A stretch of 64,000 bases of DNA from Phytopythium helicoides (GCA_024867545.1 JANFNE010000001.1:806001-870000); one strand, 5' to 3'; positions 43,695-55,245 are shown, counted from the first letter of the stretch. Numbers and translations are program-made. The notes: a model not told the origin generated them from the letters alone.

Positions 43695-45652
43695 TCACCA
43701 CTCGGTCTCGTGGTAGTCCTTGAAGAACTTGCCGAAGAGAGCCTTGTCCGAGTTGTAGCCATCGAAGATCGGGTCCAGCACGCGCGCAGCGGCGTCGATC
43801 TCGTCGATGGGCGTCTGGAAGTTGTGCGCTTTCGCGTGCGCGTGGGCCTTCTCGAGCGGGTTCTCGTCGTTGATCCAGCTGCACGAGCAAGCAGACAATT
43901 GTTAGATGGCGGAATAGCAGCAGGACAGGTTTCACACCCGACAACGCACCCCGTGTCGACCGAGTTCATGTAGATGCGACGCTTGCTCAGGTCTTCGGCG
44001 CACGTCCGCGTCATCATGTTGAGCGCAGCCTTGGCCATGTTCGTGTGCGGGTGGTTGGGCGTCTTGTGGCGGTAAAACTTACCCTCCATGGCGCTGACGT
44101 TGATGATGAACTTCTTCTCGACGACGCCAGCGCGATAGCTCTTCTCGAGCAGCGGCATGAGGCGGTTGTTCATGATGAACGGCGCCAGTGTATTGATGGC
44201 AAACACCTCAGCCACCTCGGGGGTCTCAACCTCGCCCAAGCGCAACAACCACGTGTTCTTGGATCGCAGATCTAGCTGTTGGCCGTTCACATCGACCATG
44301 CCAGTCGGGAAGGCCGCGTGGTTGTCCTCGTGGTCCTCTCCAGCGATCATCGGGACCTGCGACTTGAGCGCTGACGACATCGCCAGGTGAGGCGTCGTCG
44401 TTGTGCCAGAAGAAGCTCCATTGGACTCGCCCGCTCCCTGTGTTAGCGCAAGCGACTTGACATGAGACTCGAACTCTTGTTGGTGATGCATGAGCATCTT
44501 CACGTCATTGCTGCTCTGCTCGAGAGATTTCATCTCCTTGTCAACGAGATGTTCGTAGTACTTTGGCGGTCGGCGAATGGTTTGGCACGCGTTATGAACG
44601 ATCATATCCAATCGCGAGTACCTAAAGTCGGTGACCTGCAGTCAGTGGCCTGCCTCTAAAAGCAAGCATGCAATTGTACGCTACGTACCGCGTCAAAACA
44701 AAATCGATAAACTGCTCGAGATGGATGAGGTCGCGGAAGTCAATCCCAAACACCTGGAGGCGGTCCTTGAAGGTCTCGTACTCGGGGTGTTTGGCAAAGC
44801 GCTCGGCAGCATCGCGCGGGAAGCGAGAAGTAGCAATCACCGCAGCGCCAGCCAATAGCAGCTTGATAGCCGCCTGGAAACCAATCTTGACTCGGGCACC
44901 GGTAACAAGCGCCACCTTTCCGCGCAGGTCGGACGACTGGAAGCGCTTGGTGAAGTTGAGCTCCGCGCAGCGCGGACACAGCTGGTCGTAAAAGTGATGG
45001 ATCTTGTCGAACCGCCCCTTGCACGTGTAGCACGAGCGGAAGCCGAGCAGCGTGCTGGCCTCCTGCTTCTCGGCTTCAGCCTGCTGCTCCTTGGCGTGTG
45101 CTGCATCGTCACTGCACAGCGCCTGCAGTGACGTGGTGTGCACAACGTCTTCGCCCGCAACGCCGTCAGCGATCATGGGCAGCGCGTCGCTATTGCCCTG
45201 CTCCAACAGCGCCTCGAGCTTCTTGATGCGCTCGCGGCGGAGCGCCGAGCTGTTGATGTGGCGCTTGTCGTGCATCTTGCGCTGGTTGTGGCGCGCGCGC
45301 TTCTCCTCGCGCAGCTGCTTGTCCTCGAGGTACTTCTTGCGGCCCACGCCACCGAACTTGCGGTTCTCCATGTACTCGGACACGGGCGCCAGTCGCTTGC
45401 GGAACATGCGCATGCTGCTCAGGTCCACGAGCGCCGTGTCGGCCGCGATGGCGTCGAACACCTGCAGCAGCCAAGCGCGTGAGTCGCCGACAGCCGCGCT
45501 CCCGAGCGCTCCCGACAGCAGCGCACCTTGTAGCACACGGCCAGCTCCTCCTCCGAGAACGGCAGCTCTCGCTCCTGCTGCTGCTCGCTCTGCTGCTCCG
45601 TCGCCTGCGGCGCGGCGGCCGTCGGCGCCTCGACCTCCATCTCTTCGGCCAT
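43695..45652 (-). CDS. Atypical short-chain dehydrogenase/reductase with N-terminal zinc-ribbon-like region
   Basis: Four exons (45652-45527, 45461-44689, 44621-43950, 43878-43695) encode 584 residues. N-terminal 240 residues are acidic then basic (RKKYLEDKQLREEKRARHNQRKMHDKR), followed by a CYTC...CPRC pair that may bind zinc (about 245-270). The Rossmann fold begins with GKVALVTGARVKIGFQAA, followed by FRDLIHLEQFIDFVL, LDMIVHNACQTIRR (NNAG-like) and an 80-residue insertion. In INVSAMEGKFY... TNMAKAALNMMTRTCAEDL the place of the usual YxxxK reads TNMAK, so the catalytic tyrosine is replaced while the lysine is kept. Probably an oxidoreductase relative with altered or lost activity; substrate unknown. 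Confidence 0.82.
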
Positions 45653-45876
45653 CCCACTCGACGACTGACTGGCAATGGAGCCATGTCGGCCGCCATTTGT
45701 AATTTAAAGGTCCATACGTCATATTTCTAATAATAACTACTACACGGAGTATCCAGTAGTAGGGACCCGTCCCGAAAGCAAGGATCCCGCTTCGGGACAG
45801 TCGTCCCCCGCCTCGTCCTCCGTCACCCTCCGCCCAACGTGACCAGCTTCCGACTTGCCGAGGGACCGGAGGGAGC
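45653..45876. promoter_or_regulatory. Divergent promoter region with GTCCCGAA hairpin
   Basis: 224 bp between opposite start codons. GTCCCGAAAGC at 45769-45779 pairs with GCTTCGGGAC at 45789-45798 (one bulged A), a stable hairpin with a 9-nt loop located about 80 bp upstream of the next gene's ATG. Confidence 0.5.
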
Positions 45877-46214
45877 ATGTCGCTCGGCGCGTTCGTGGCG
45901 GGCGCGGCCTTCGGCGGCCTGCAGTACGCGGCCGCCAAGTTCCAGCTGTTCGAGCGCGAGAACGTCGTGGCCTACGCGGCGGCGCAGGCGCGCGAGCAGC
46001 TGCGCCCGAGCGCCAAGCCGGTGCGTCGCCCAGCCGCGCGAGCGGACAAAGGAGAGCAACTGACGTGTGGACGCAGGTCAAGAGCGCGGACGAGCGGTAC
46101 GCGGCGCTGCCGAGCCGCGAGCACGAGTACTACACGTACGTGCGCGAGGGATGGAACTCCAAGGTGTTCGCGTTCCGCGACGGCGTGCTGGACCTGTTCA
46201 ACACCAAGAAGTAG
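45877..46214 (+). CDS. Small protein, unknown (possible mitochondrial)
   Basis: Two exons (45877-46020 and 46077-46214) encode 93 residues. N-terminus MSLGAFVAGAAFGGLQYAAAKF is a glycine/alanine-rich hydrophobic helix like those of small inner-membrane proteins. The second exon reads EREYYTYVREGW-like HEYYTYVREGWNSKVFAFRDGVLDLF. Strong third-position GC. I do not recognise the family; a small subunit of a mitochondrial complex is possible but unsupported. Confidence 0.65.
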
Positions 46215-46378
46215 ACCGCCAGCCAGCGAGACGAAGAGCGAGGCGGGTGCCGTATTGTCGCTGTATGTAGACTGCGCTATTAACGCCTGCGACCGCGGCG
46301 AAGAGGACAATTTAGCGGGTGCCAACACATTGATACCGCCCTACCACTTTTACGCTACGGAACGGACTCGGATCGAGG

Positions 46379-49300
46379 CTAATCGTCAAAACTGCGCATG
46401 CCAATGGACTCGAGCGCCAGCTTGCACGCCGCGTTCTTGGCTGCGTTGATTGTGCGCCCACACCCGCGCGCGATCTGTCGACCCTCAACGTATAGCGCCA
46501 CGGCGTGTTGCGGTTGCGCCTGTTGCTGCTTCTTTTTCTTCTTGCCACTCGTCTCATCTTCTTTTCGCACCAATACGCCATTGGGGTTTTCGGCGCTCGC
46601 TGGCGCCGGAATCACCTTGAACGTGCATTGGATCGGGTCGTGACGAGACTTGTTCCAATGTGAAACGTGGTGCATGAACACTTTTTGAGGGTTCATCCAC
46701 TGTCTCCGTTTGATTGCCTGTACAGTTCTAGGCATTAGCAACCTCATCACAAATTCACAAAATATCGCGCTGCGCACCTCAGTCAAACGTGGAAACACTG
46801 AGCGCTTCAAGACATCGCGAACCGGGCCAAGTGTAGTCGGATTTTCGAGGAAGATAGCGCCGAGTGTTGCTTCAAACACGTCTGCCAGAACGTCTTCCAT
46901 GTAGAGCGACCCTCCTTCCTTTGCGAGTTTGCCGAGTCGAAAAAACTCTTCGTATCCGAGGTCCCGAGCCACAACCGCTAGTCGAGTGTTTTTAACGAGC
47001 GAAGACCGTGCTTGTGTAAGCAAGTGTTCTTGATGATGGGGGAACGCTTCGACGAGGAACTCGGATGACAACAGCTGTAGCACAGCGTCGCCCAAGAACT
47101 CAATGCGCTCATAATTTGGGTCGTGGCACAAGAATTCATCCTCGTCAATCTGCGGGGCCACAAAGGACGGGTGTGTCATTGTCTGGATCCACATGTGTGT
47201 GTTCTTGATATCGACTCCTGTGGTCTTGGTAAACCGGCGGTGTGTCATCCGCATGCTCGCATAATTCTTGTGGTTTTGAATAGCCAGCTTGTCGATTGCA
47301 ATGTACTTGTTCGCTTCCTCGGTGATCTCATCGGTAGATAGGAACATCAAATCCCGCAGCTCGGCGTCGTGCCATCCCAAAAGTTTTCCGAGTACCTCTC
47401 GGCACGGCTCAATACCCTGGTCTTTGTAAAGTGCGCCTAGCAAGGCCTCAAAACAGTCTGCAACAATCTTTAACTTGACTTCCTCCTTCAGTTTTGAGTG
47501 ATCGAACGCGCTGAGTAGAAGTGACTCGAAGTTTGCTGTGCTTGCGATTTTGCCGAGGTTTTCATTGTTGGTTAGGTCTTTTCGCATTTCGTGCAGATCT
47601 CCTTCGTGAGCATTTGGTATCTTCAGAAACGTGGAGGAGGCGACTAAAAAGCTCAGTACTGCATCCCCAAGAAACTCGAGTCGCTCGTATGGACACAAGT
47701 AGCGAGAGTGGAACTCTTGCTTGAAATCTCCAGAGAGGTGCTTCGCTGCAACTTGCTGGATACCACCGTCGTCACTCCCGCTGTTTTGTCGATTGCGATT
47801 TAGATCGTTGTCGTCGCGGAATGCCAAGCTGCGAGATCGCTTTAGAGATGCAGTGTTTTCGAAAAAGTGCGCGAGCCGAACTCTGGCAGTCGTTGCTTCG
47901 ACAGTGTTGACGCTCTGCATTCCGACGTCGATATACGATGCGTGCGTGAACGCTTGGCGAAGAAGGGCCTTATCTTTGAAGGTGATGCCGATGGATTGCT
48001 CAAACAGCACCAAATTGTTGTAGTGGCGAATGTGCTTCAGAATCATTGGCATAGCAGTACCCAGCTCGAATATGTCTGTTCGAAGCCCAGTGAGGTGCGT
48101 CTCTGTTGGGTTCAGCTCAAAGATTTGAGCTTCGACCTCCGGCGAGAGTTGTAAAAACTCGCCCTGTTTTCGCCATTCTCGAGTCTTCCGATCGCTTTTG
48201 GCCCCGTCGTAGTTTCTGGCACCCTCTCCGCGATGAAATACAGCAGATACGATCCCACTACCATCTTTCGTCATTATTCGACTTGATGCACTGTTTGCAT
48301 CCATGTTTTGATCGCTCCCTGGGGAAGCTGCTTCCTCGCCCTTGTGGGCGTTCTTGACAATAACTTCATCTACGCGGAACGCACCTGGTACGCCGTCTAT
48401 GCGAGTGGTAACGACGCAATCGACGAGCTCACGATGGTTGAACATGGCGAAGTAGTTTCGGACGGTGAATTTGGTGCTCGCGTCCATGTACTCGAGCACC
48501 TTCTCGACAGATAGAAGCCGTCCAACAGCAAAACCCATGCGGTTTGGTGCAAATAGGTCTCGACGGTTTAGCAGAGGCTCCTCGTTCACGGCGACAAAGC
48601 GCGGGATTATGTGGAAGTCACTGCAGATCTGAGAGGCATCTCCCGTCGCGTGTTCAGGATCTGCGTACACTTTTGTGAACATGTGCATGGACTGGATGCC
48701 CATCAGTTGGCTGAATAGATATCGCTGCAGCATGAAAACCTGGTTGCAGAAGCTGGCGTGTGCGTGCTCGTCCGGCCCTAGATTCGTCTCATTGCCACGA
48801 AGTGCATTTGGTAGCTCCTCCGGCACAAAATTCACCTTGCACATGACATCGCCGCGCGTGTATTCGAACTACCACACAGACGTTAGTAGTTAACCTTGAT
48901 GAAAGCCAAGCAGAAGCTGCAAACCTGGGGGACTGTTGGTGGTTCACCGTGACACAGCAAGCAGAAGCCATCAAACATGTACACTTCCTTGCCCTGGCCC
49001 ATGACCAGTGTCGTCTTGGGCAAACACCGCGGGTTCACTGGCCAGCAATCTCGTTGTCAGCATTGTTTGCAGTCCCTTCAAGGCCGCATCAGTTGATGCC
49101 CATCGTACTCTCGACCTCCCACTGCAGCCGGAAGCACTTGGACGCGCGGCACTGCCTCGACACGCGCATGAACTCGTCGACCGGGCCCGCAGAAGGCGGT
49201 GGGGCCACTCTTACAGTCCCATTCGACGCAGATGCACTCGCTACTGCAGCTGTAGCAACAGTTGCAGTCGCATTTGTTGCTGGCGGCGACGCTGCAACTG

Positions 49301-49466
49301 GAGCTGGCGTTTCAGTCGGAGCCGGCGCTGGGGCTGCAACCGCGGCTGGAGCCTCTGAATCTGCCGCTGGAGCTGGAGCAGGTGGAGCAGCGGCTGCAGC
49401 GCCGCCCGAGGGAAGCAGCGAGGCCTCGGCGTGGTCCATGTCGAGGCCGAGGGAAGCTTCGTCCAT
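46379..49466 (-). CDS. DCL1: Dicer-like protein: two RNase III domains and dsRBD, no helicase
   Basis: Three exons (49466-49109, 49049-48925, 48868-46379) encode 990 residues. Residues 1-105 are Ala/Pro-rich. Several cysteines follow (about 110-150, ending FDGFCLLCHGEPP). Residues 165-440 have no clear motif but occupy the platform/PAZ position. RNase IIIa runs about 455-650 with HASY, ERLEFLGD (about 556) and ADCFEALLGALY (about 630). RNase IIIb runs about 720-840 with THPSF, ERIEFLGD (about 748) and ADVFEATLGAIF (about 823). Both domains keep the acidic catalytic set. A dsRBD lies at about 885-985, with a lysine/glutamine-rich insertion. Expected role: cutting dsRNA into small RNAs. The DExD helicase of plant and animal Dicers is absent. 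The symbol follows my memory of oomycete naming. Confidence 0.88.
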
Positions 49467-49825
49467 GGTGGTCGTCCACGTCCCAGGCTCGGGATGCGCT
49501 CACGGTGGAAATGGAAGAAATTCAGCCAACCCGATCGCTTGCTGGACAATGCAATCACTTTGATTTGTTAAAAAATAGAATAACCAAGGATTTCTTCCAA
49601 TGAAGAGGAGGAATTCCATGTCTGCAACATGCAGGTGCATGTGGAGGTGATTGTTGCTGCTGTTGGTGGTCTCAGTGTGCGTCGCCATGGTGGTTCGTAC
49701 GCATAGTTTGCTCATAGAGCGAGCATGTACTAGCAGAGCAGCAGCATCAAGACTAGCGGGGGAGATGTGTGGTTTGGCGCGGTCGCAGCGCGTATATTTG
49801 AGAGACTCTACAACGCGCGCGGCGC
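49467..49825. other. Spacer between Dicer-like and L32m genes
   Basis: 359 bp, probably the Dicer-like promoter plus the L32m 3' untranslated region. No element recognised. Confidence 0.5.
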
Positions 49826-50311
49826 TCAGACAAAGTACTTGCCCTTCTTGAAGCAGCTCATGCACAGGCGGTGGCGCAGCTTCTTGTCTCCGCACATGGG
49901 GCAGTCCTGGAAGTGCACGATGTTCTTCAGCCGCTTGCTCGGGTCGTTGTTGCGGATCTTCTTGCGCGACGGCGTCACCTGCAGCGCCGCACCACGAGCG
50001 TTCGTCAGCGATCACAGCCTCCCCACCTCGCGGTCGCTCGGCTCCCCAACGCTGCCATTTCAGCCGCATTGACGGCCCAATCGCCAGCGCTGAGACCCTC
50101 CGAGCGCAGCAACCAGCGAGCGCACCTTGGACTTGGGGGCCGCGAGCCACAGCGCGTCCAGCAGCGCGTTGGGCGCCGCGGCGCCAGCGCCTGCCAGGGC
50201 CGGAGCCGCCGAGAGCGCGAGCGCGGGCGCCGCTTGCTGGCGGGCGAGCGCCTGCTGGCGGAAGAAGCCCAGCGCGCGGGCGAGCGCGCTGCGCACGAGC
50301 GTGGCCGCCAT
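49826..50311 (-). CDS. MRPL32: Mitochondrial large-subunit ribosomal protein bL32m
   Basis: Two exons (50311-50126 and 49978-49826), 112 residues. The first exon is an alanine/arginine-rich mitochondrial targeting sequence (MAATLVRSALARALGFFRQ). The mature part begins KSKVTPSRKKIRNND and carries the L32 zinc-ribbon: CPMCGDKKLRHRLCMSC. The targeting part is removed on import; the rest joins the mitoribosome large subunit. Intron of 147 nt, one of the longer ones in this window. Confidence 0.87.
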
Positions 50312-50441
50312 GACGCGCGCTTGGTCGGAGGAATGTGGCTGCCAGTCGTTGGAAGGGGGCGGGAGGGTCTTCTCTCGAGAGAGTGCCGTGCCGTCGCAGG
50401 TCACTCTCTCGATATCTGAAGTTGAGTGACACGGCAACATC
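50312..50441. promoter_or_regulatory. Divergent promoter region bL32m/RibD-type reductase
   Basis: 130 bp between opposite ATGs. It contains two CTCTCGAGAGAG-related runs near 50374-50412 (TCTCTCGAGAGAG and TCACTCTCTCGATATC), a palindromic CTCGAG core, and a pyrimidine-rich TCACTCTCTC that could act as an initiator. Confidence 0.45.
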
Positions 50442-51599
50442 ATGGAGATGGCGCAGGAGCAAGGTGGTGATGGCCAGCTCGCGCGCGTCGTGAGCGCCGT
50501 ACGGACCGCCATGGACGAGCACAAAGCGCGCGAGCGGAAGCCGAACGCGCCCTTCTTGACGCTCACGTACGCGCAGAGCGTGGACGGCAGTATCGCGGCC
50601 GAGCGAGGTGCGAATGTCGACGCGTCTCGGTCGAGCGGCCTAGTCAGCGGTCGGTGGTGGGGCAGCTGACGTCTCGGCCGCAGGCACGCCGACGCTGCTG
50701 AGCGGACCGATGTCCATGAAGATGACGCACGCGCTGCGCGCGCTGCACGATGGCATCCTGGTTGGTGTGGGGACCATCGCGGCTGACAACCCGTCGCTCA
50801 ACACGCGCCTCGTGCAAGGTGGAATGCGGTGGAAGATGGCGGTTGCAACGAATAGATCTCTCTAATACCGTCCGACTGGTGTGGCAGGATCCAACCCCAA
50901 GCCGATCGTCGTGGACTCGTCGCTGCGCTGCCCGACGTCCATCAAGCTGTTCACGTCGCCAGCCAGCGTCAAGCCCATTATCCTGTTCGTAGTCTCGCCA
51001 GACAACGCTGGTACGCTTGCCAACGCGCTCATCTTGCCATGGCGCGGGAAGGTTGATTGTCTACCTCGTTCCTTCAGAGCTGCAACAGCGCCGAGATGCC
51101 CTCGAGGCTCATGGCGCGACGCTAATTGCGTGCGAAGGCGCTGAGGATGACAGCGGGCGAGTCCACGTGGATCTGCGCGACGCCTTCCGTGCGTATGCAA
51201 AGTTGCCGCGACTCTTTCGGAGAGCTTTCAAGCCTAACACAAATCATCGCTATGCGGCTCCAGGTCGAGTGCTGGCGCTCGGCATCACAAGCGTCATGGT
51301 CGAGGGCGGCGCCTCCATCCTTACCTCGTGCCTTCGCGAGTCCTCTCGCGCGCACCTCATGGACCTCGCCGTGGTCACCATTGCGCCGACGTTTGTACGT
51401 CGCAATCGTTTGTACTTCGGATCCCTACAGCTAAAGAGTCTCACCACCAGCGCGTGTATCGCATCGATAGATTGGCGGGCTCGCTGCCGTCAGCGGCTTG
51501 GCCAGCAGCTCCCCTCTCCTGCGCCTCGAACGCCCTCGCTACGTGACGCTAGGCGACGACCTCGTGCTGCTCGGCAGCTTCCCGTCGTCATCGACATGA
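50442..51599 (+). CDS. RibD C-terminal-type reductase (riboflavin pathway-like)
   Basis: Six exons (50442-50607, 50684-50818, 50888-51010, 51078-51188, 51264-51394, 51471-51599) encode 264 residues. Fold of the dihydrofolate-reductase/RibD_C family: FLTLTYAQSVDGSIAAERG, MTHALRALHDGILVGVGTIAADNPSLNTRLV, NPKPIVVDSSLRCP, SVMVEGGASILTSCLRE and C-terminal PRYVTLGDDLVLLGSF. Members such as yeast Rib7 reduce the ribosylaminopyrimidine in riboflavin synthesis using NADPH. Length and single-domain layout match Rib7. It could also be one of the related uncharacterised reductases. Introns of 63-77 nt were needed to keep the frame. Confidence 0.85.
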
Positions 51600-51853
51600 C
51601 CAACGGTCGGATGCTGGTGTTGAAGCGCGTCATTTCAAATCCCTGCAAAAAATGGTGCAAATTTCTGGTGTGCCACCCAATAATGCCTCGTGCGACCATT
51701 TTTACCCTCTGCGCATGCGCGCAACGGCGGCGTCGCAGTCGCCAATCTGCCCGCGCGCCTTCGAGTCGCTTCGCCCTCGCCAAGGCCAAGACCGAGCCCA
51801 AGCGCAAGCCCCAAGCTCCGCGCTGCGTTTTCCAGCTCTGCCCGGTTGTCGAG

Positions 51854-52931
51854 ATGAGCGCCGAGCACTCGGAGGCTCCGCGGCGCTCGCGGCTGTCGGT
51901 GACGCACGCGAACGCCCTGGACAACTTCTCGCTGCTGCGCGACCGCTTCGCTAACCACCGACTCGTGGTGTTCCTGGACTACGACGGAACGCTCACGCCC
52001 ATCGTGAACGACCCGGCGCTCGCGCTGCTGTCACCCGAGATGCGAGCCACGCTGCAAAAGCTTCGCGAGCAGTTCATCACAGGAGTCATCACGGGCCGCT
52101 CGCTCGACAAGATCCAGAACTTTGTCAGCATCCCGCAGCTCTACTACGCGGGCAGCCACGGCTTTGACATTGAAGGTCCTGACGGCACAGGCCATCAAGA
52201 ACCAGGTGGCCGCGCAGTTCCTGGCCGATTTGCGCCAGGTGCGTGACGCGCTCACGGCTAGCGTCGCCGACATCCCTGGTGCGAGCGTCGAGGACAACAT
52301 CTTCTCCGTGTCGCTGCACTACCGGTGCGCATTGGCGTTTGCGGTATTGTGATTAACATGCGCGACTCGAGTCTGACCTGCACCTTGCTCAACAGCAATG
52401 TCGACCTAGCCGCCCATGCCAAGGTGAGCGCGATCGCGCAGGCAATCAGCGAATGAGCACCCGAAGATTCGGTACGCTTACCATGATTAAAAACGATATG
52501 GACAAGTCATGGCTGATGTTTTGTCACGTGGTGCAGTCTGAACCATGGAAAGATGGTATTCGAGTTCAAGCCCAAGATCGACTGGGACAAGGGCAAAGCG
52601 CTTGTGTGGCTGCTGCAAGCACTCAACCTGGATGAGCATGACGACGTGTACACTATTTATATTGGGGACGATACCACGGACGAGGACGCCTTTGAGGTGT
52701 TCCAGGACGTGTACAAGCGCAAGGGTGTCGGCATTATTGTAACAGGAGGAGAGCACGTCAACTAACGCTTCGTTCACGCTCCGGAACACTGACGAAGTGT
52801 GCGAGTTCCTAAACAAGTTAGTCTCGTACGGAGTCGGGCGTGCAGGCTGCCACGGCGCAGGAAACACGCGATGCCTAAATGTCTGCGGGCGTAATGCATC
52901 ACTCCAGCTTTTCTTTTGGGATCACAAATGA
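51854..52931 (+). CDS. Trehalose-6-phosphate phosphatase, with frame breaks
   Basis: HAD-superfamily phosphatase removing phosphate from trehalose-6-phosphate. Motif I is VVFLDYDGTLTPIV with both catalytic aspartates. ITGRSLDKIQ, YYAGSHGFDIEGPDG and SVSLHYR follow, then HGKMVFEFKPKIDWDKGKAL and the DDTTDEDAF motif IV. Exons about 51854-52324, 52396-52423 and 52537 onward. The frame breaks near 52190 (GGCACAGGCC, one base too many before AIKNQV) and near 52757 (before TNASFTLRNTDEV). A third break seems needed at the start of the last exon. As with other broken genes here, either assembly indels or recent inactivation. The 3' end is uncertain. Confidence 0.8.
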
Positions 52932-52964
52932 AATTCGTATTCGATGGCGTAACACTCGTCCCTA

Positions 52965-53967
52965 CTAGGAGTTCTGATGACGATTTAACCACGCAAACTT
53001 GAAGGAGTAGTCGTATCCTAACACCCATGCCCCATGTTAATCGTAGTCGCACACTAGTAGCAGCCATCATCGTAGCAGACGTACCGTAATGCTGAAGTGT
53101 CGTCTCAGAGGAGTACAAAACCCAAAACACAAGTTTAAGCTGCACGCCATCGATTTGCCGCTGAAGCACAAAGGCTAACTGGGCTGGTGTGAAGAAGCGC
53201 AGCTTTTATAGTAAGTGCCCAGCACAAAATCACGAGCGACAACAACTCCATAAGCGCATAGAGCGCGACCGTTGAGATCATTTGATGAAAATCTTTCTCG
53301 CTGAGTTCTGCCAGCGCAGGATAGTAGCTTCGGTTGGCCAAATAGTAATGAGCAAATAAGCGAGAGAGCTGTCAACACGCAATTAGCGATGGTCCCCAAG
53401 TTGCACAACAAATCTCAACTTACTGTAAACTATGGGAATGATGACCTCGACGAGTTGAGTAGAAGCAGGAACTCGGTGAAAAAAAAGCAGCCGGCTGATC
53501 AATTCTAGCAATTGCTGTTCTGGAGAAGAAAGAGCGACGACGCAACTTCCCAGAGTAGAAGAGCTATCTCGAGGAGGAACTGCAACTATTGGATCCTTGT
53601 TGCGCAAGAGTGGTGAAACACTAGCCCCAGGAAAAACGTTGAGCATGCCTTTCAAGAAAGCCCATTCACGACTCCCGCTTGAGCCGACAACTGGTCCGGG
53701 AATAAGGCCTGGCTTCGTTGGCACAAGAACAGACGAAGGTGCAGCCATACGCTGGGAGATAACTCTATGAGCTACTTGAAGCACATTTTGGCTTTCGCTC
53801 AACTCGATCGACTTTTTAACCCCTTGGTTCCCAACGTCGTATCTTACGACATAACCGCATGGAGTGCGTGCGATAGTATCTGCATGACACGCGTGTTTCT
53901 CATTAGCATGGAGTGCCTGGAACCCAGCGAGGACGTGAGCGTCATGAGGACTGCCTAGGCGACTCAA
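52965..53967 (-). pseudogene. 5'-truncated relative of the membrane protein at 21.9-23.8 kb
   Basis: Corresponds only to the C-terminal third of the multi-pass protein. Matching blocks: RLLFFHRVPASTQLVEVIIPIVY (cf. RMLYFTEFLALLSYVEVVVPFIY), LANRSYYPALAELSEKDFHQMIS, ALYALMELLSLVIL, AFVLQRQIDGVQLKLVFWVLYSSETTLQHYG (cf. AFLLQKQADGVQTKFLFWVF) and, after an intron, YDYSFKFAWLN (cf. YDYTFKFHWLL). Intron positions match the intact gene, with GTAAGT donor and GTTGACAG acceptor. The frame fails at the first intron junction (one base off). The N-terminal 350 residues with most membrane segments are missing. Confidence 0.72.
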
Positions 53968-55245
53968 CGGACACTACACTACTCGACTGGATTCTCTCGG
54001 TCGCGTAGAAGGCTTGCCGAGAGCTCATTGGCTGTGTCGTGGATGCCAACGCGCAGGTTCGCATGGCTGCCTCCTCGCTTTGTTCCTGTGTGCAATACAA
54101 GTGTCGAGACCTGGTTGCTCACCAGACCGTTGGAAAGTAGAGGGTGCCATACCACCTTGTTCACCATGGTTCACATACAATTTGCATGTAAAAAGGGAGG
54201 GATGTCACGAAAGCGCGAGGACTTCAGCTTGCGAGGGCGAGGCATTCGACGCCAAGCTCTCTTCCCCTCAGTTGGCAAGTTTCAAGTAGCTTTCACGGCG
54301 AATGCGGAATCCGCTGTGAATGCGGAACACTGCGCCGCGCAGCGAGAGACTAGAGTCTGCTCGACCGCATCCGTCTGTGACGCCCCGCTGTAGTCCGGGA
54401 AGAAGTTGGCTGGCCGCGCATGTCGACCGAAGTTACGAAGACGTGTCCCCTCGACAGCGCTCTCGTGCTGAAGTCGTCAAGTTGAACGTCGCGCGCGTTG
54501 CTTGGTTTTCGCTGGCGCACGACACTCGCCCATCGACGCAGCTCTCGAGCGTGGCTAAGCAGCAGCAGATAGACGCAGCTTGGTTTTCGCAAGCGTCCGA
54601 TAGAGCCGCCACTTGAGCCTCCGTGAAGATCTTGAACTTGGACGCGCAGCTGAAGCCGAGGCGAGGTGCTTGGATTTCGCGAACGTCTGGGTCCAGCTGA
54701 CGCGTGTCAGCTCTTGATCACGAGAGGTTGTGTCTTCGTCTTGGTTTTCTCGCGCGGTGGATCCTCAAGCGCGTGGCCCTGGGTCGTGAACCGCGGAGAG
54801 CAGTCGCTTGAGCTCCATCATTTATCTAGTTAGATGTAGCTACTGTGGTATGGTCGATGTGTATCCAAGCAAAGTTTGGTTGATATCGGGACAATTGAAG
54901 CGCTGAATTCCTCTGCGGTGAGGCCTCTCTGGTCGATGAGACCGTCATCCATCATCCCAGGAATGACACGACGTTCGTGCTAGCAAGTTACGTGCCACAG
55001 CGAGCTCCATGTCGACTTCAACTTGGTCGGTGGCATCCACTGTGCCATTAGCCACCACCCAGCCCCAGCAGCTCCGCTCGCCCCGTCTCTGAGCGGCAGG
55101 TTGATGCAGCGCGCCAGTGTCATCCTCGCTGCTTCATCAGCCGCCGCGTCAGCCGCTCTCGCTCAGTTCGCGAGTCGCCGGGGGGAGCGACAGCAGACCA
55201 GCGACTAGCGCGAGAGACACGCGGCTGAGCGCTCGACCTGACTCC
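53968..55245. other. Gene-poor region with degenerate repeats
   Basis: About 1.3 kb without a convincing gene. CTTGGTTTTCGC-like 12-mers recur near 54500, 54579, 54669 and 54739 (spacings about 79, 90 and 70), each in a GACGC/CGAG-rich context, suggesting a degraded tandem repeat. The rest shows nothing recognisable. Confidence 0.5.

Noticed and set aside
49871..50419. 182-residue frame antisense to bL32m
   Set aside because: GC-rich antisense frame with high Arg/Ala content; the opposite strand has a clear ribosomal protein.
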